Positions 26,317 through 36,220 of a DNA stretch of 64,000 bases are shown one piece after another. A program made the translations under genes and the position numbers. The stretch comes from Paenibacillus sp. 37 (GTDB taxonomy: Bacteria; Bacillota; Bacilli; Paenibacillales; Paenibacillaceae), in assembly GCF_008386395.1 (NCBI RefSeq), contig NZ_CP043761.1:5208001-5272000 (forward strand). The letters run 5' to 3'. The notes under the pieces are model-generated. The model was not told where the DNA came from, ran no database searches, and was given only the letters and a program-made list of their open reading frames with translations. The first letter of the stretch is position 1; the number at the start of each line of letters is the position of its first letter.

Positions 26317-26373
26317 TCATCTATACTTGTATTCTAAAACTCCTACCTCAATCTATCTCACGATGATCCTTAC

Positions 26374-27129
26374 CTATAGTTGCAAAGTAAGACCCACCGG
26401 GCAATGATCACTGCCCATCACGTAGCAGTCGATATGCGCATCTGCCACCTTAGGTGCCAATTGATTGGATACTAGAAAATAATCAATGCGCCAGCCCACG
26501 TTCCGTTCTCTAACCTTCGGCATATAAGACCACCAGCTGTATACATCCGTACGATCCGGATACAGATGGCGGAAGCTGTCCACATAACCAGACGCAAGCA
26601 AATCAGTCATCTTGCCACGCTCTTCAAGGGTAAATCCGGAATTGCCCAGATTGGGCTTCGGATTCTTCAGGTCAATCTCCTGATGAGCCACATTCAGGTC
26701 ACCACAGACGATAACCGGCTTAGTCTGCTCCAATTGCAGAATGTACCCCCGGAATCGATCCTCCCATTCCAGACGGTAAGGCAGCCGGGTCAGATCCCGC
26801 TTCGCGTTAGGGGTATAGACGTTCACCAGATAAAACTCATCATACTCCAATGTAATCATCCGTCCTTCCGGCTCACTGTCCTCCTCCATCCCGTAACGAA
26901 CGGATAAAGGTTTAATTCGGCTAAATACAGCCGTACCGGAATATCCTTTTTTGATTGCATAATTCCAATATTGATAAACATCTTCCCCCAGGTCCATCTC
27001 AATCTGTCCGGCTTGTAATTTGGTCTCCTGAAGGCAGAAAATGTCCGCCTGACTCTCCTGATAATAATCCATGAATCCTTTGGTCACACATGCCCTTAAG
27101 CCATTCACATTCCAGGACACCAGCTTCAT
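26374..27129 (-). CDS. exoA: Exodeoxyribonuclease III / AP endonuclease
   Basis: 251 residues, full length. Motifs in order: VSWNVNGLRA with the metal-binding Asn, FCLQETKLQ with the catalytic Glu, VYTPNAKRDL, CGDLNVAHQEIDL with Asp and Asn, WRIDYFLVS, and the final GSDHCPVGL with the Asp-His pair. It cleaves DNA 5' of abasic sites and trims 3' ends in base-excision repair. GAGATGAGG precedes the ATG. A single gene with its own terminator. No LexA-type box is visible upstream. Confidence 0.96.
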   Translation of the reverse strand: MKLVSWNVNGLRACVTKGFMDYYQESQADIFCLQETKLQAGQIEMDLGEDVYQYWNYAIKKGYSGTAVFSRIKPLSVRYGMEEDSEPEGRMITLEYDEFYLVNVYTPNAKRDLTRLPYRLEWEDRFRGYILQLEQTKPVIVCGDLNVAHQEIDLKNPKPNLGNSGFTLEERGKMTDLLASGYVDSFRHLYPDRTDVYSWWSYMPKVRERNVGWRIDYFLVSNQLAPKVADAHIDCYVMGSDHCPVGLTLQL

Positions 27130-27239
27130 ATCCTCATCTCCTCACATCTCTCCAATATAGCACGGGCTCATTCAGAGGGACAAGCCTTACGGCTCTGGAA
27201 TGAGATGGAGTCATTGGAATCCTTATGGGGCTAGCTTGC

Positions 27240-27797
27240 CTATATTTCGCTTCGTAACTTAGAGAACACCGCAAGGTCAATATATCTGCCTTTCTCAAAC
27301 TCATGCTGCCGCAGTACACCTTCCTGTTGAAAACCAAGCTTGTGTAACAGGCGAATTGACGCCTCGTTCTCCGGTTCAACCTTTGCTTCGATCTTGTTAA
27401 GCTGCATGCTTGTGAATCCAAAATGTAACACAGCACAGGCCACTTCAGTCATAACACCGCGGCCCCAGAAAGAGGAACGCAAGTCGTATCCAATCTCTGC
27501 ACGATGATGTACATCTTCATAGTTCAGGAACCCACAGGTTCCGATCACTTTACGAGTTTCACGGTCTTCAATCATCCAGCGTAAACCCGTATGTTCCTTG
27601 AAAATCTTCGTATACCAGTTCATCTCACCCTGTGCATCCTCCACGGATTCAAAGGGAGTGAATGGCATATATTGAACCACAGCTTCATCGGAATATAACG
27701 CGAGCAGATCATGGCTGTCTCCAGCCTCTGCTGACCGGAGGATGAATCGTTTTGTCTGAATTAACGGAAATAGATCAAACCTAAATTGTTCACTCAT
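27240..27797 (-). CDS. GNAT acetyltransferase of the RimJ/RimL type
   Basis: About 185 residues. It begins MSEQFRFDLFPLIQTKRFIL, typical of the ribosomal-protein acetyltransferase branch. It has the acetyl-CoA site region YDLRSSFWGRGVMTEVACAV and the motif KVEPENEASIRLLHKLGFQQ, then EGVLRQHEF. Members acetylate N-terminal amines of proteins or small amines. AAAGGAG precedes the ATG at 27797. It is divergent from the oxidase gene at 27926. The acceptor cannot be told from the sequence. Confidence 0.9.
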   Translation of the reverse strand: MSEQFRFDLFPLIQTKRFILRSAEAGDSHDLLALYSDEAVVQYMPFTPFESVEDAQGEMNWYTKIFKEHTGLRWMIEDRETRKVIGTCGFLNYEDVHHRAEIGYDLRSSFWGRGVMTEVACAVLHFGFTSMQLNKIEAKVEPENEASIRLLHKLGFQQEGVLRQHEFEKGRYIDLAVFSKLRSEI

Positions 27798-27925
27798 GCG
27801 AGGTCTCCTTTGCAACATTCATTGTAGAAGTCCATTTTACTACACTTGCCTTCATCAAGCTTTTACTATTAATATGTTCTATTAAGGCATTACTGTAGAA
27901 AAGGATACATAGGAGAGGACGTGCT

Positions 27926-29062
27926 ATTATTACACAATCATATGACGTTATTATCGTAGGAGCCGGCTCCATGGGCATGAGTGCAGGTTATTATCTATCG
28001 CGCAGTGGATGCAAAGTTTTACTAATGGATGCCTTCGACCCTCCGCATACGGAAGGTAGCCATCATGGGGATACCAGACTGATGCGCCATGTGTACAGTG
28101 GTGGGCCTGACTATATGGCCATGGCACTGCTTGCGCAGAAGTTATGGCATGAACTGGAGGCAACGACCGGAGACCAACTCTTTGTTCCTTCCGGTGTAAT
28201 AAATGTGGTTGATCCGGAGATTCACTCCTTCCACGACCGATTGAGCCATGCAGATGATGCAGGGATTCGTTATGAAACATTGCACGCAGCCGAGGTGATG
28301 AAACGCTGGCCAGGTATTACAATACCTGAACATTACGAGGGCATGTATGAGCCTGATGCGGGTTATCTGTATAGTGAACCCTGTATTCGTGCCTTTCGCA
28401 GGGCAGCCGAAGCTCATGGTGCTACCTTGTTAACGCACACTCTTGTGGAGCATATCGAATACGGACCACATTCCGTGGCAGTTCAGACTTCAGGTGGCGA
28501 GACATACCACGCGAATCACATCATCCTGAGCGCTGGTGCCTGGTTCCAGACGTTGAAGCCCTTCGTGGATCTCCCGATTCAGGCCGTACGTAAAACAGTT
28601 GGATGGTTTGATGTACCAGAGGCTTTGTATGGTGAGACACATTTCCCCGGATTCACATTGGCAGGAAAAGAAGGTACATATTATGGATTCCCGAGCATTG
28701 GCGGATCAGGACTGAAGATGGGGCGTCATGATACAGGTCAGGTGTGGACACCTGGAAGTACAATGGCTGCTTTTGGTACGGAAGAGTCCGATGAGGGTGA
28801 TCTTCGAAGATTGCTTGAGCTTCATATGCCGCAAGCAGCTGGAGAGTTGAAGCGTGGCAGTGTGTGCAAGTATGAATTCACTTCGGATGAAGATTTTATT
28901 ATCGACCGACACCCTGCCCATGAACGTGTGTGGCTCGCAGGCGGTTTCTCCGGTCATGGCTTCAAGTTCGCAAGTGCTATTGGGCAGATTCTATCCGACC
29001 TGGTGCAAACGGGGCACACGGATCAGGATATTAGCAGGTTCGCCCTATCCCGTTTTCGTTAA
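27926..29062 (+). CDS. solA: FAD-dependent N-methyl amino acid oxidase (SolA/monomeric sarcosine oxidase-like) with apparent ATT start
   Basis: The frame ending at 29062 encodes a SolA-like oxidase: HHGDTRLMRHVYSG, SGVINVVDPE, GYLYSEPCIRAFRRA, PIQAVRKTVGWFDV, YYGFPSIGGSGLKMGRHD and the final FSGHGFKFASAIGQIL. The first ATG in frame (27971) would cut off the start of the FAD-binding fold. Upstream, in the same frame, ITQSYDVIIVGAGSMGM gives the missing beta strand and GxGxxG. No ATG, GTG or TTG lies there. GGAGAGG stands seven bases before an ATT at 27926. I infer initiation at ATT; a sequence error is the alternative. Substrates would be sarcosine, N-methyltryptophan or similar, yielding formaldehyde and peroxide. 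Confidence 0.85.
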   Translation: MITQSYDVIIVGAGSMGMSAGYYLSRSGCKVLLMDAFDPPHTEGSHHGDTRLMRHVYSGGPDYMAMALLAQKLWHELEATTGDQLFVPSGVINVVDPEIHSFHDRLSHADDAGIRYETLHAAEVMKRWPGITIPEHYEGMYEPDAGYLYSEPCIRAFRRAAEAHGATLLTHTLVEHIEYGPHSVAVQTSGGETYHANHIILSAGAWFQTLKPFVDLPIQAVRKTVGWFDVPEALYGETHFPGFTLAGKEGTYYGFPSIGGSGLKMGRHDTGQVWTPGSTMAAFGTEESDEGDLRRLLELHMPQAAGELKRGSVCKYEFTSDEDFIIDRHPAHERVWLAGGFSGHGFKFASAIGQILSDLVQTGHTDQDISRFALSRFR

Positions 29063-29106
29063 GTACCTGCCGGGTGGATGAATATATGTATTGTCTAAAA
29101 TAGCTA

Positions 29107-29155
29107 CTTTCCTTGAGGGTGCAGTGTTGCTTAGAGCACTGCACCTCCAAGAAAG
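29107..29155. terminator. Long hairpin between convergent genes
   Basis: CTTTC, TTG and GGTGCAGTG pair with CACTGCACC, CAAG and GAAAG. It lies between the oxidase gene and the end of the polysaccharide locus and can serve both, though the T-tracts are short. Confidence 0.7.
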
Positions 29156-29193
29156 AAGGACACGTAATAACGTTTAATTCATGCGTACTCACA

Positions 29194-31038
29194 CTAATTA
29201 ACTTTGACTAGGCTCCATTGCTGATTGGCCCCGCCATTGTCGGCCCACTGAATCGTGGAGGCACCCGCGGTCAGAGAACCTTGATTGATGTCAATCGTCA
29301 GGCCACTGTTTCGATTCGCAAGTACCACATATCCTCCCACATCAATTGGCAGCCATTGCTGATTGTTGCCCCCGTTATCTTGCCACTGAATCAGAGCGGC
29401 TCCGCCTTGTGTAGAACCCGAATTCACATCCAGCAAAAGCCCACTGCCCACATTGCGGATGTTGTAATATCCGTTCCCTGCGGACTCCAGTTTCCACTGC
29501 TGGTTGGCTGCTCCATTATCATTCCACTGAATGATTGTTGCCCCACCCGTAGAAGAAGCACCGTTAACATCGAGTGCAAGTCCACTGTTGCGATTGATTA
29601 ATTTGTAGATGGCCCCGGATTCATATCCTGTACCGCCATTGTAAGTTGCACCGGAAATGACGTAGGTTGTGACCGAATTGGCCTTGGCCGTAGCGGTAAA
29701 GGTTTTGTTTTGCACCGAAATATTGGTCAGTTGCTGCAACTTCTCAGTCGAAGAGGTCCGATATACCTGAGCAGACGTGCCTGTGTTCGTAAAACGACTG
29801 AGATCATAGGTTACCGTTGTATCCGTCGATTCCGAATTGGTCGTGACCAACACAACTTTGCCGGAAGCCGCATCATAGGCTGCAAGGGTATTGGCATCAC
29901 TCATGCCGATAATCTTGTACCCAGGACGAATAAATTTGCTGTAATTACCCATGACATAGTATTTTTGGTTCACGGTATAACTGGTCGTTTGGGTATTGTT
30001 CAACACGTTTTTGAAGAATCCCCATCCGTCGGCACTATCCACGGCTTGCCAATACACCCATCCACTTGCGCCCATATTGCGAATATCCTTGAGGATGGTC
30101 CGTGACATCGTAAGTCCGCTTGCATCCCCATCGCCATATTCCGAGGTCCACAGATGTTTGCCCACAGACGTCGCTGTGTTGCGCAAAGCCGTACGATTGC
30201 TTCCACCATACGTATGGGTATTGATCTGAGTAATCGCTGATTTAACCGCATTGCTGTAGCTGTTGAACGACACATTGGTATCATCGATACTGTATTCTTC
30301 CGGTGCGCTCAGCTTCGTGGACAGACCCTTCGCATTCAACGAAGCTTGTAGCTGACTCAGAATTGTGTTCTGATCCGCCCGGTCAAAGTGCATGCCCTCC
30401 TGGTCATTGCTCTGCTTCCACCATGTCGAGATCGGTTCATTCAGCGGAGTTACACTATCAAATGTGATCCCCCAGTTATCCCGAAAATGCTTCACAACCT
30501 CGGTTAAGTAATCGGCAAAATCATCGTAGTAATCGGGCTTGAGGTTGTTACCTCCATTGGCCGAACCGGACACATTACCACTGATGGTCATCCAGTAAGG
30601 TGCGGAATTCGCAAAAGCTTCGATGACATTCACGCCTTGCGCTTTGGCAGCTTGCAGCATATATCGTTGGTTTGCATCTGCATTCCAGTCATACACGCCC
30701 GGAGAAGGCTGGTAACCAGGAACGGCTTTGCGATATTCAAGGATATTGGACGATGGATTATCCCCGCCTCCAATGTTGTACCGCAGGATATTCAGCCCCA
30801 GTCCGGTATTCGCGTTGAACATTTTCTCCACATACTCATCCCGATTGGAGTATTCTCCAACCACCTTGCCCCACCACGCGAGGGATGTTCCCCATCCTTC
30901 CATCGTCTGATATTGCTTCGATGGATCGGCAACAGCCGTGTAGGCTCCCGCAGCAGATACCTCTGTGCCCAGACCCAAACTACTTGTTAGCAGACTTCCT
31001 GCCAGCAGCAGCGAGCTCATTCGTTTTAACCACTTCAT
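29194..31038 (-). CDS. Secreted GH30 glycosidase with ricin-type (CBM13) carbohydrate-binding domain
   Basis: About 614 residues. A Sec signal (MKWLKRMSSLLLAGSLLTSS, cleavage after VSAAG) is followed by a GH30 (beta/alpha)8 barrel beginning QTMEGWGTSLAWWGKVV. The acid/base Glu is in VTPLNEPISTWW and the nucleophile Glu in LWTSEYGDG; the usual beta-sandwich side domain follows. The last ~130 residues hold three ricin-type repeats with QWNDNG/NQQW signatures. The closest type by pattern is endo-beta-1,6-galactanase (GH30_5-like), but glucuronoxylanase or glucosidase activity cannot be excluded. AAGGAG precedes the ATG at 31038. It is the last gene of the locus. Confidence 0.88.
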   Translation of the reverse strand: MKWLKRMSSLLLAGSLLTSSLGLGTEVSAAGAYTAVADPSKQYQTMEGWGTSLAWWGKVVGEYSNRDEYVEKMFNANTGLGLNILRYNIGGGDNPSSNILEYRKAVPGYQPSPGVYDWNADANQRYMLQAAKAQGVNVIEAFANSAPYWMTISGNVSGSANGGNNLKPDYYDDFADYLTEVVKHFRDNWGITFDSVTPLNEPISTWWKQSNDQEGMHFDRADQNTILSQLQASLNAKGLSTKLSAPEEYSIDDTNVSFNSYSNAVKSAITQINTHTYGGSNRTALRNTATSVGKHLWTSEYGDGDASGLTMSRTILKDIRNMGASGWVYWQAVDSADGWGFFKNVLNNTQTTSYTVNQKYYVMGNYSKFIRPGYKIIGMSDANTLAAYDAASGKVVLVTTNSESTDTTVTYDLSRFTNTGTSAQVYRTSSTEKLQQLTNISVQNKTFTATAKANSVTTYVISGATYNGGTGYESGAIYKLINRNSGLALDVNGASSTGGATIIQWNDNGAANQQWKLESAGNGYYNIRNVGSGLLLDVNSGSTQGGAALIQWQDNGGNNQQWLPIDVGGYVVLANRNSGLTIDINQGSLTAGASTIQWADNGGANQQWSLVKVN

Positions 31039-31078
31039 CCGCTTCACTCCTTGTGATTTTTTAGAAAACGAACACCCA

Positions 31079-32413
31079 TTATTGTGCAACCTCTCGGAAG
31101 GTCGCGTCTGACTTATCCAGTGCAGTAACGACAGCTTCCAATCTCAGCACATTATTATAATGTCTCAGGTACAGGTTCGGATTACTAAACGAGGTATACG
31201 ATGTCCAACTGGTGTTAGCAAGTCCATTTACCCGTTTGAACGTGGCGTCATTTCGGAATGTAGTGCTGCCGTCATTTTTCACGAGTGTGATGTTGCCATT
31301 ATTATTGCGCAGGAAATAACCCGGATAATTCATGGACTCAAACGAAATGCCTGTTGCATTCGACAGCCCGGGAACGATACGGAATTGTGCATCTTCCGCT
31401 GGACTGACATTGGCATCAATCCGTGCCTGATAGTTGTAGTGACGAATGAAACTGCCAGGCACATTGAATGACTCCAGCTTGCGGATATCACCCGGTTGTC
31501 CGGATTCTTTCAATACGGTCATATGCCGGACGAGTCCGGTAAGACCTGCAATCTCTTGTTTGGCACCCCAAGTCTGGAAGTTGTCAGCAGAGTCGCTGTA
31601 ATAATATTTTTGTGTTGCATAGCCGTCAAAGTAGATTCGCCAGGAACCATTATCCAGCTGAACAAGCGCCGGACCTTCCACCCAAGAACCCCAACCTGCC
31701 CAATCCCCTGTACCTTTAAAGGTATAAGGACCCGCTAGCGAGGTGGCTGTCGCATATTCGATGTATTTAGTGGTCTCGTTTTTGGTAAAAGCATGATAGG
31801 TTGAGCCTGTCTTCACGATAAAAGTGTCGATATAATTGGGAGCAATGCCTGCCAGTTCAGTAGGTGCAGACCATGAGGTAGACGCTAGATTGCTGCCTGA
31901 AGCTGTGAGGACATAAGGTTTGAAATTCTCATAGTTGCCTGGTGAGAGGGACACGATAACGTTCAGACTGCCGTTGCTGTCTTTGAACCATTCCGGTGCC
32001 CAGGTGTGTGCGATTGTGGCAGGTGTGGATAATGTAATGTTACGAACAAATGTCCAGTTTACCTTATCCGTGCTGGAGGCGATGCCGATGGTGTTACCCG
32101 ACCAGTTCGTGGTGTAGACGACGTAATATAGACCATCTGTGTGCTTCATGATGCTTGGATCGCGGATCAGATTGGCCGGAGGTGTATAGGCTGGCCCTTT
32201 TAGCAAACCATAGTGTGTCGCATTATAGGATTCATAGATATACATATTGGACTCACTTGTGTTCGTGAAGGCGGATATCGTATAGACACTTGTCGCAGCT
32301 CTGGCTGTATTGGGGAAAAACATTGTTAATAGAAGTAATGTTCCGAACAGCAGGATCATTTCGGCCTTGAAACCGCTGTGTCCTCTTGCTCTGTCTTTCC
32401 TCTTCGTTAACAT
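31079..32413 (-). CDS. Secreted GH43-like arabinofuranosidase with AbfB (CBM42) domain
   Basis: 444 residues. The signal peptide spans about residues 18-39 (ending ARAA). The five-bladed propeller domain has the three acidic residues in LIRDPSIMKH, YIDTFIVK and SWVEGPALV, as in GH43. The last ~140 residues form an AbfB beta-trefoil (ESFNVPGSFIRHYNYQARID, then MNYPGYFLRNNNG and NPNLYLRHYNNVLRLEA), which binds arabinofuranose side chains. It therefore likely removes alpha-L-arabinose from arabinogalactan or arabinoxylan. GGAGATGA precedes the ATG. It is 40 bp upstream of the GH30 gene, so the two form an operon, with a cre site about 180 bp before it. Confidence 0.88.
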   Translation of the reverse strand: MLTKRKDRARGHSGFKAEMILLFGTLLLLTMFFPNTARAATSVYTISAFTNTSESNMYIYESYNATHYGLLKGPAYTPPANLIRDPSIMKHTDGLYYVVYTTNWSGNTIGIASSTDKVNWTFVRNITLSTPATIAHTWAPEWFKDSNGSLNVIVSLSPGNYENFKPYVLTASGSNLASTSWSAPTELAGIAPNYIDTFIVKTGSTYHAFTKNETTKYIEYATATSLAGPYTFKGTGDWAGWGSWVEGPALVQLDNGSWRIYFDGYATQKYYYSDSADNFQTWGAKQEIAGLTGLVRHMTVLKESGQPGDIRKLESFNVPGSFIRHYNYQARIDANVSPAEDAQFRIVPGLSNATGISFESMNYPGYFLRNNNGNITLVKNDGSTTFRNDATFKRVNGLANTSWTSYTSFSNPNLYLRHYNNVLRLEAVVTALDKSDATFREVAQ

Positions 32414-32860
32414 CAGGTCATCTCCTTATCCAGGATTGAAAGGAATAATGAATTAGACTTAACATACCTTACAGCCGATTTAAACGTTATCTTGGAGTCA
32501 TCCCTCTATAAGCACACCTTACGACTACCTGTTCAAATTCCAATTACATGAAGCATCACTCCCTTCACAGATCATGGATGAACACTCTTTATATATGTAA
32601 ACGGTTACAATTCATTAATCTACAAGTGTTACCTTAGTTCGTTGTACCAACCTGATCACCACAGTTCCCCCATTCCCTTAGCTAATTCACTCACAAGACT
32701 GAATCCAAAGATTCACAAGCTCGGGTTATTTGACTAAGAAAATGAGGTAGTGTGACTGTGTTAAAAGGTGAAACGTAGCGTGCGACTCGAACTATCTCGA
32801 TCCAGTTCTTGTTCTCAACCATAGTTGAATCGGTAAGACAGCTAACGATCCATACATGAA
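32414..32860. other. Promoter region for the GH43-GH30 operon
   Basis: A 447-bp gap without a gene. It holds a consensus cre site at 32595-32609 and AT-rich promoter-like DNA next to it. I saw no convincing terminator for the GH35 gene that ends at 32861. Confidence 0.6.
32595..32609. promoter_or_regulatory. cre site (CcpA catabolite-repression element)
   Basis: ATGTAAACGGTTACA fits the cre consensus WTGNAANCGNWNNCW at every defined position. It lies about 180 bp before the GH43 start. It implies repression by CcpA when preferred sugars are present. Confidence 0.75.
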
Positions 32861-35800
32861 CTATTCCACCGCAACCCACGGATAACGGGATAATGCGTCC
32901 AACAGGAATCGTACCCGTTCTGGCGTTTTTCCTTCTTCATCGAACAAAAGTAATTCATTCTCTTCCTGTAGCCATGCTACTGGAATTTTGTAATCCTCTT
33001 GCGGACCAATCTGCCAGTAACGGCCCAGATGATGTCCGTTCAGGTGAATCGTTCCTTTGCTCATCCCGGTCAGGCGAAGCATCAGATTCACTTTATGATG
33101 CTCCGAAACCGCAGGCTTCGCGAAACGCCAGCGGTACCAGACCGGCTGACCATACGATCCTCGGATTGGAGTATGATTGGATACAGGGTGAGACTTCTCA
33201 CTCAATGTAGCACGATTAACCGATTCATTCGTGGTGTAGGGCACCAGATTGGCAGTACAATTGCCACCTGCGGCGATACCAGGCTGTCCTGCACGCTGGA
33301 TTGACCCCTGTGCTCCAGGATGGATCGATTCCTGTCCTACCTCGTAGCTCACCCATTGTTGCGGAAGCAATGCATCCGTCCCTGCCATACGCCAATCCTT
33401 CAGTTCTCCCTGACTCGGATATGTGATTAGTTCCAGTCGATCCAGCGAAGAGCGGCTATACGGCATTTCCAGTGTATTTGTCTCTCCGGGCTTGATATAC
33501 AAGGATATGTCTAACGTCTGGAAGGCAAACCAATCCTGATATCCTTCCATCGGAACTTCGATGCCATTGATACGAAGGCCTTTGCTCAGTGCACCCACGA
33601 GAATCGCACGATCCATGCCATCCAGCGTAAAGCTTCTGCTCAGAAGTGGAGATTCTTGGAGAGAGTTCACCTCATCGAGATGCACAAGTCCACTCTCCAT
33701 ACGCCAATCCCGACGAATATCCTGAACCTTGCCACTCAGATACACAGCACCAGCCAGACCTTTGCTCTCACCTAAATACGGAGAGAAGTTCAATCTGCCC
33801 ATATGCTGTACCAGAATCTGAAGTGTATTCTTCCCTTTGGCCACCTGCAACTGCACTCCAGCGGCACCTATCTGACGCACTAATGCCTGCTGAACACCAT
33901 TAACGATGATTCTGGCAGTATCTTGGATATCCGGCAAAATGAGGTTTGTGACCCCTTCGGTTGGACTCTCGAAATCACATTCGTACAATAGATAACCAAA
34001 ATCTTGTCCGTATCGGGAAAAGTCTTCGGGTTGTCCACTCGCCGAGCGTTGCTTCGCAGTTAACGTAATACGTGACATCTCAGGAGAATCAGACAACGTC
34101 GGCGCACTCGGTAATGTCCACGGAAGCTGCTGCTGTATACCTGTAATAGACTCCTCACCGTCAAAGAACTCGTGACCTGTTAACGTCCGTTCTCCATCTG
34201 TCCAGTCACCAAGCAGCATTATCATGCGATCCGGATCCGTGATCATGCCCTTGACCTGACCAGATGACAACACGTCCACGTCATCGAACCCGATCACATA
34301 ACGTAGTCCCTTCTGATCTGTTGCTTCCAATCGCCATGTTCGATTCATCATCTCTTGATCCAGAATGACGAAACGGATCGGTGTGCCGTTTGCTTCCAGT
34401 TGGATCATTCCCGGCTCTTGGAAATGGAACAGGTCGAAGCGGTGTACATTCCTTGATGAATCATGCTCGACCAGCACTTGCAGCGAACTGTCCATGACGT
34501 TCAAGTCCACGGCTTCCAATTCAACTATGGAACGCTGCCCTGCTGGGGCCACGATGAACAGGGTCAATACTCCATTGATCATTTCATTGCCCGTAATCAT
34601 CGTTCCTGCAGTCAGGTATACGTGTTCAGCAATCTGTACTCGATCCAGCAACGGAACAATCTGTCCTGGATTCAGCGATACGAGAAGAGTCCGGCCTTCC
34701 TCTAGCGTAATGTGCATGGTCTCCCGTTCATCCTTGTGACTCTCCAGGAACCAAATCTTCTGGTTGTTAGCCTGTCTGCCTCGTACAGATATGCCTTCAG
34801 GATGACGTACAACGATCTGTTCTTCTGGAATTTCCTCTGTTTCCATCAGAAGGGCCCCGAAAGCATGGACGAAATAGGACAAATTCTTGGTTACAGCATA
34901 TTTCGGTGTCACCCGTCCATATTCGTTCAGCGGTGCATCATAGTCATAGGACGTAATCATGAAGATGTCACTGCTACCCATCGTTCTGCCGCCATATCCT
35001 CCGAAGTTCGTGCCACCATAGAACATGTAGTGACTGATTCCGGTATACCCGGCACGCAAAATCTCCATGATACGTCTCTCCAGCAAAGGCGCTGTCTTCT
35101 GAATGGCTGAAGGCCCTCCCCAATTCTCAAACCATCCGGTCCAGAATTCAGTGACCATCTTCGGGGTGTCCGGCTGTTTGACTCGAAGTTTCTCATAATG
35201 CCCGTCAGCACCTGACCAGAAATTAGCCCCTTCAATGGTGCCTTCCGCCCCGCCAACGCAAGTGATCAGCGTAGCGTCAATGCCACGTTGCAACAATCCA
35301 TCTCTCAGCGTATTCATATGGTCACTTGCAGCAGCGTCATCCATCAGATACCCGTATTCATTCTCCACCTGCACAAGAATGACCGTACCCCCAGCTGATA
35401 ACTGTCGCTCCCGAATAATTGGCACAAGCCGGTCAAAATACAAATTCACATAGTGCAGATACATCTCATTGTTTTCCCGGAATTTCACGCCGTCCTTCGT
35501 ACCAAGCCAGTATGGAAAACCGCCAAAATCCCATTCTGCACAGATAAACGGACCCGGACGTGCGATGACCCACATGCCCAGTTCTGCGCACAAATCCAGA
35601 AATGCTCCGCAATCGTTGTCCCCTTCAAAGGACCACTGTCCTTCTTCCGGTTCATGCACGTTCCACGCAAAGTAGGTGTCGATGCAGTTCATACCTGCCA
35701 GCTTCGCCTTCAGCAGAACCTCACGCCATTCCTCCTTTGGCATACGGAAATAATGGATCGTTGCACTGTTCAGAAATACACGCTCTCCGTTCAGGAAAAA

Positions 35801-35899
35801 ACTGCGTGCATCGTATGTTAATTCAGATTGAACACTGTTCTCAGCCCTGGCGGTGTTCTTCTCCTGTTCCTGCAGCAAAAGGGATGCTTTCTCTGTCAA
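32861..35899 (-). CDS. GH35 beta-galactosidase, intracellular
   Basis: 1012 residues, longer than most bacterial GH35 enzymes because of an extended C-terminal beta-rich part. The catalytic barrel includes ATIHYFRMPKEEWREVLLKA, the YFAWNVHEPEEG motif, PGPFICAEWDFGGFPYWL, the acid/base Glu in LVQVENEYGYL and the nucleophile Glu in MVTEFWTGWFENWGG. The C-terminal part has two jelly-roll-like regions ending IHLNGHHLGRYWQIGPQ. No signal peptide is seen, so it acts on imported oligosaccharides. The start is TTG at 35899 with GGAGGGG about seven bases before it. It probably removes terminal beta-galactose from galacto-oligosaccharides brought in by the ABC importer. Confidence 0.93.
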   Translation of the reverse strand: MTEKASLLLQEQEKNTARAENSVQSELTYDARSFFLNGERVFLNSATIHYFRMPKEEWREVLLKAKLAGMNCIDTYFAWNVHEPEEGQWSFEGDNDCGAFLDLCAELGMWVIARPGPFICAEWDFGGFPYWLGTKDGVKFRENNEMYLHYVNLYFDRLVPIIRERQLSAGGTVILVQVENEYGYLMDDAAASDHMNTLRDGLLQRGIDATLITCVGGAEGTIEGANFWSGADGHYEKLRVKQPDTPKMVTEFWTGWFENWGGPSAIQKTAPLLERRIMEILRAGYTGISHYMFYGGTNFGGYGGRTMGSSDIFMITSYDYDAPLNEYGRVTPKYAVTKNLSYFVHAFGALLMETEEIPEEQIVVRHPEGISVRGRQANNQKIWFLESHKDERETMHITLEEGRTLLVSLNPGQIVPLLDRVQIAEHVYLTAGTMITGNEMINGVLTLFIVAPAGQRSIVELEAVDLNVMDSSLQVLVEHDSSRNVHRFDLFHFQEPGMIQLEANGTPIRFVILDQEMMNRTWRLEATDQKGLRYVIGFDDVDVLSSGQVKGMITDPDRMIMLLGDWTDGERTLTGHEFFDGEESITGIQQQLPWTLPSAPTLSDSPEMSRITLTAKQRSASGQPEDFSRYGQDFGYLLYECDFESPTEGVTNLILPDIQDTARIIVNGVQQALVRQIGAAGVQLQVAKGKNTLQILVQHMGRLNFSPYLGESKGLAGAVYLSGKVQDIRRDWRMESGLVHLDEVNSLQESPLLSRSFTLDGMDRAILVGALSKGLRINGIEVPMEGYQDWFAFQTLDISLYIKPGETNTLEMPYSRSSLDRLELITYPSQGELKDWRMAGTDALLPQQWVSYEVGQESIHPGAQGSIQRAGQPGIAAGGNCTANLVPYTTNESVNRATLSEKSHPVSNHTPIRGSYGQPVWYRWRFAKPAVSEHHKVNLMLRLTGMSKGTIHLNGHHLGRYWQIGPQEDYKIPVAWLQEENELLLFDEEGKTPERVRFLLDALSRYPWVAVE

Positions 35900-35946
35900 A
35901 GATATCCCCTCCTTCTCTTTATTGATATAAATTGAACTAAAGCTTA

Positions 35947-36134
35947 TTTACACTGCGCACTTCGATGACAGAATAACCTTCCGATCGCTGTTATCCCCAG
36001 ATTTTTTGATTTTCTTTTCTCAAAGGGGAAAATCCGGGGATAGCGTATGCTTCCGATGTAGCTTTCTTGCAGAAAGCTTGTAGGCGAGCGCTTCGCTTCT
36101 TCAGGTTTTTTCTGTCCTCTCCGTTTGGTGTAAA
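35947..36134. repeat. 188-bp inverted-repeat-bounded intergenic element (MITE-like)
   Basis: The element begins TTTACAC with GACAGAA shortly inside, and ends with the complement in mirrored order (TTCTGTC then GTGTAAA). Its interior has a large hairpin (TATCCCC...GGGGATA, about 35990-36046) and a second one around AGCTTTCTTGCAGAAAGCTT (36059-36078). No coding capacity is seen. It sits in the gap between the GH30 and GH35 genes. A second, half-length copy of its left end follows at 36221. Confidence 0.6.
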
Positions 36135-36220
36135 TGTTTAATTCAATTTATATAGTTTCATATGTCCTATGACTTTTTTAAAAATATAAGGCAAAACAAA
36201 TCCGTTGAACTAGATGACAA

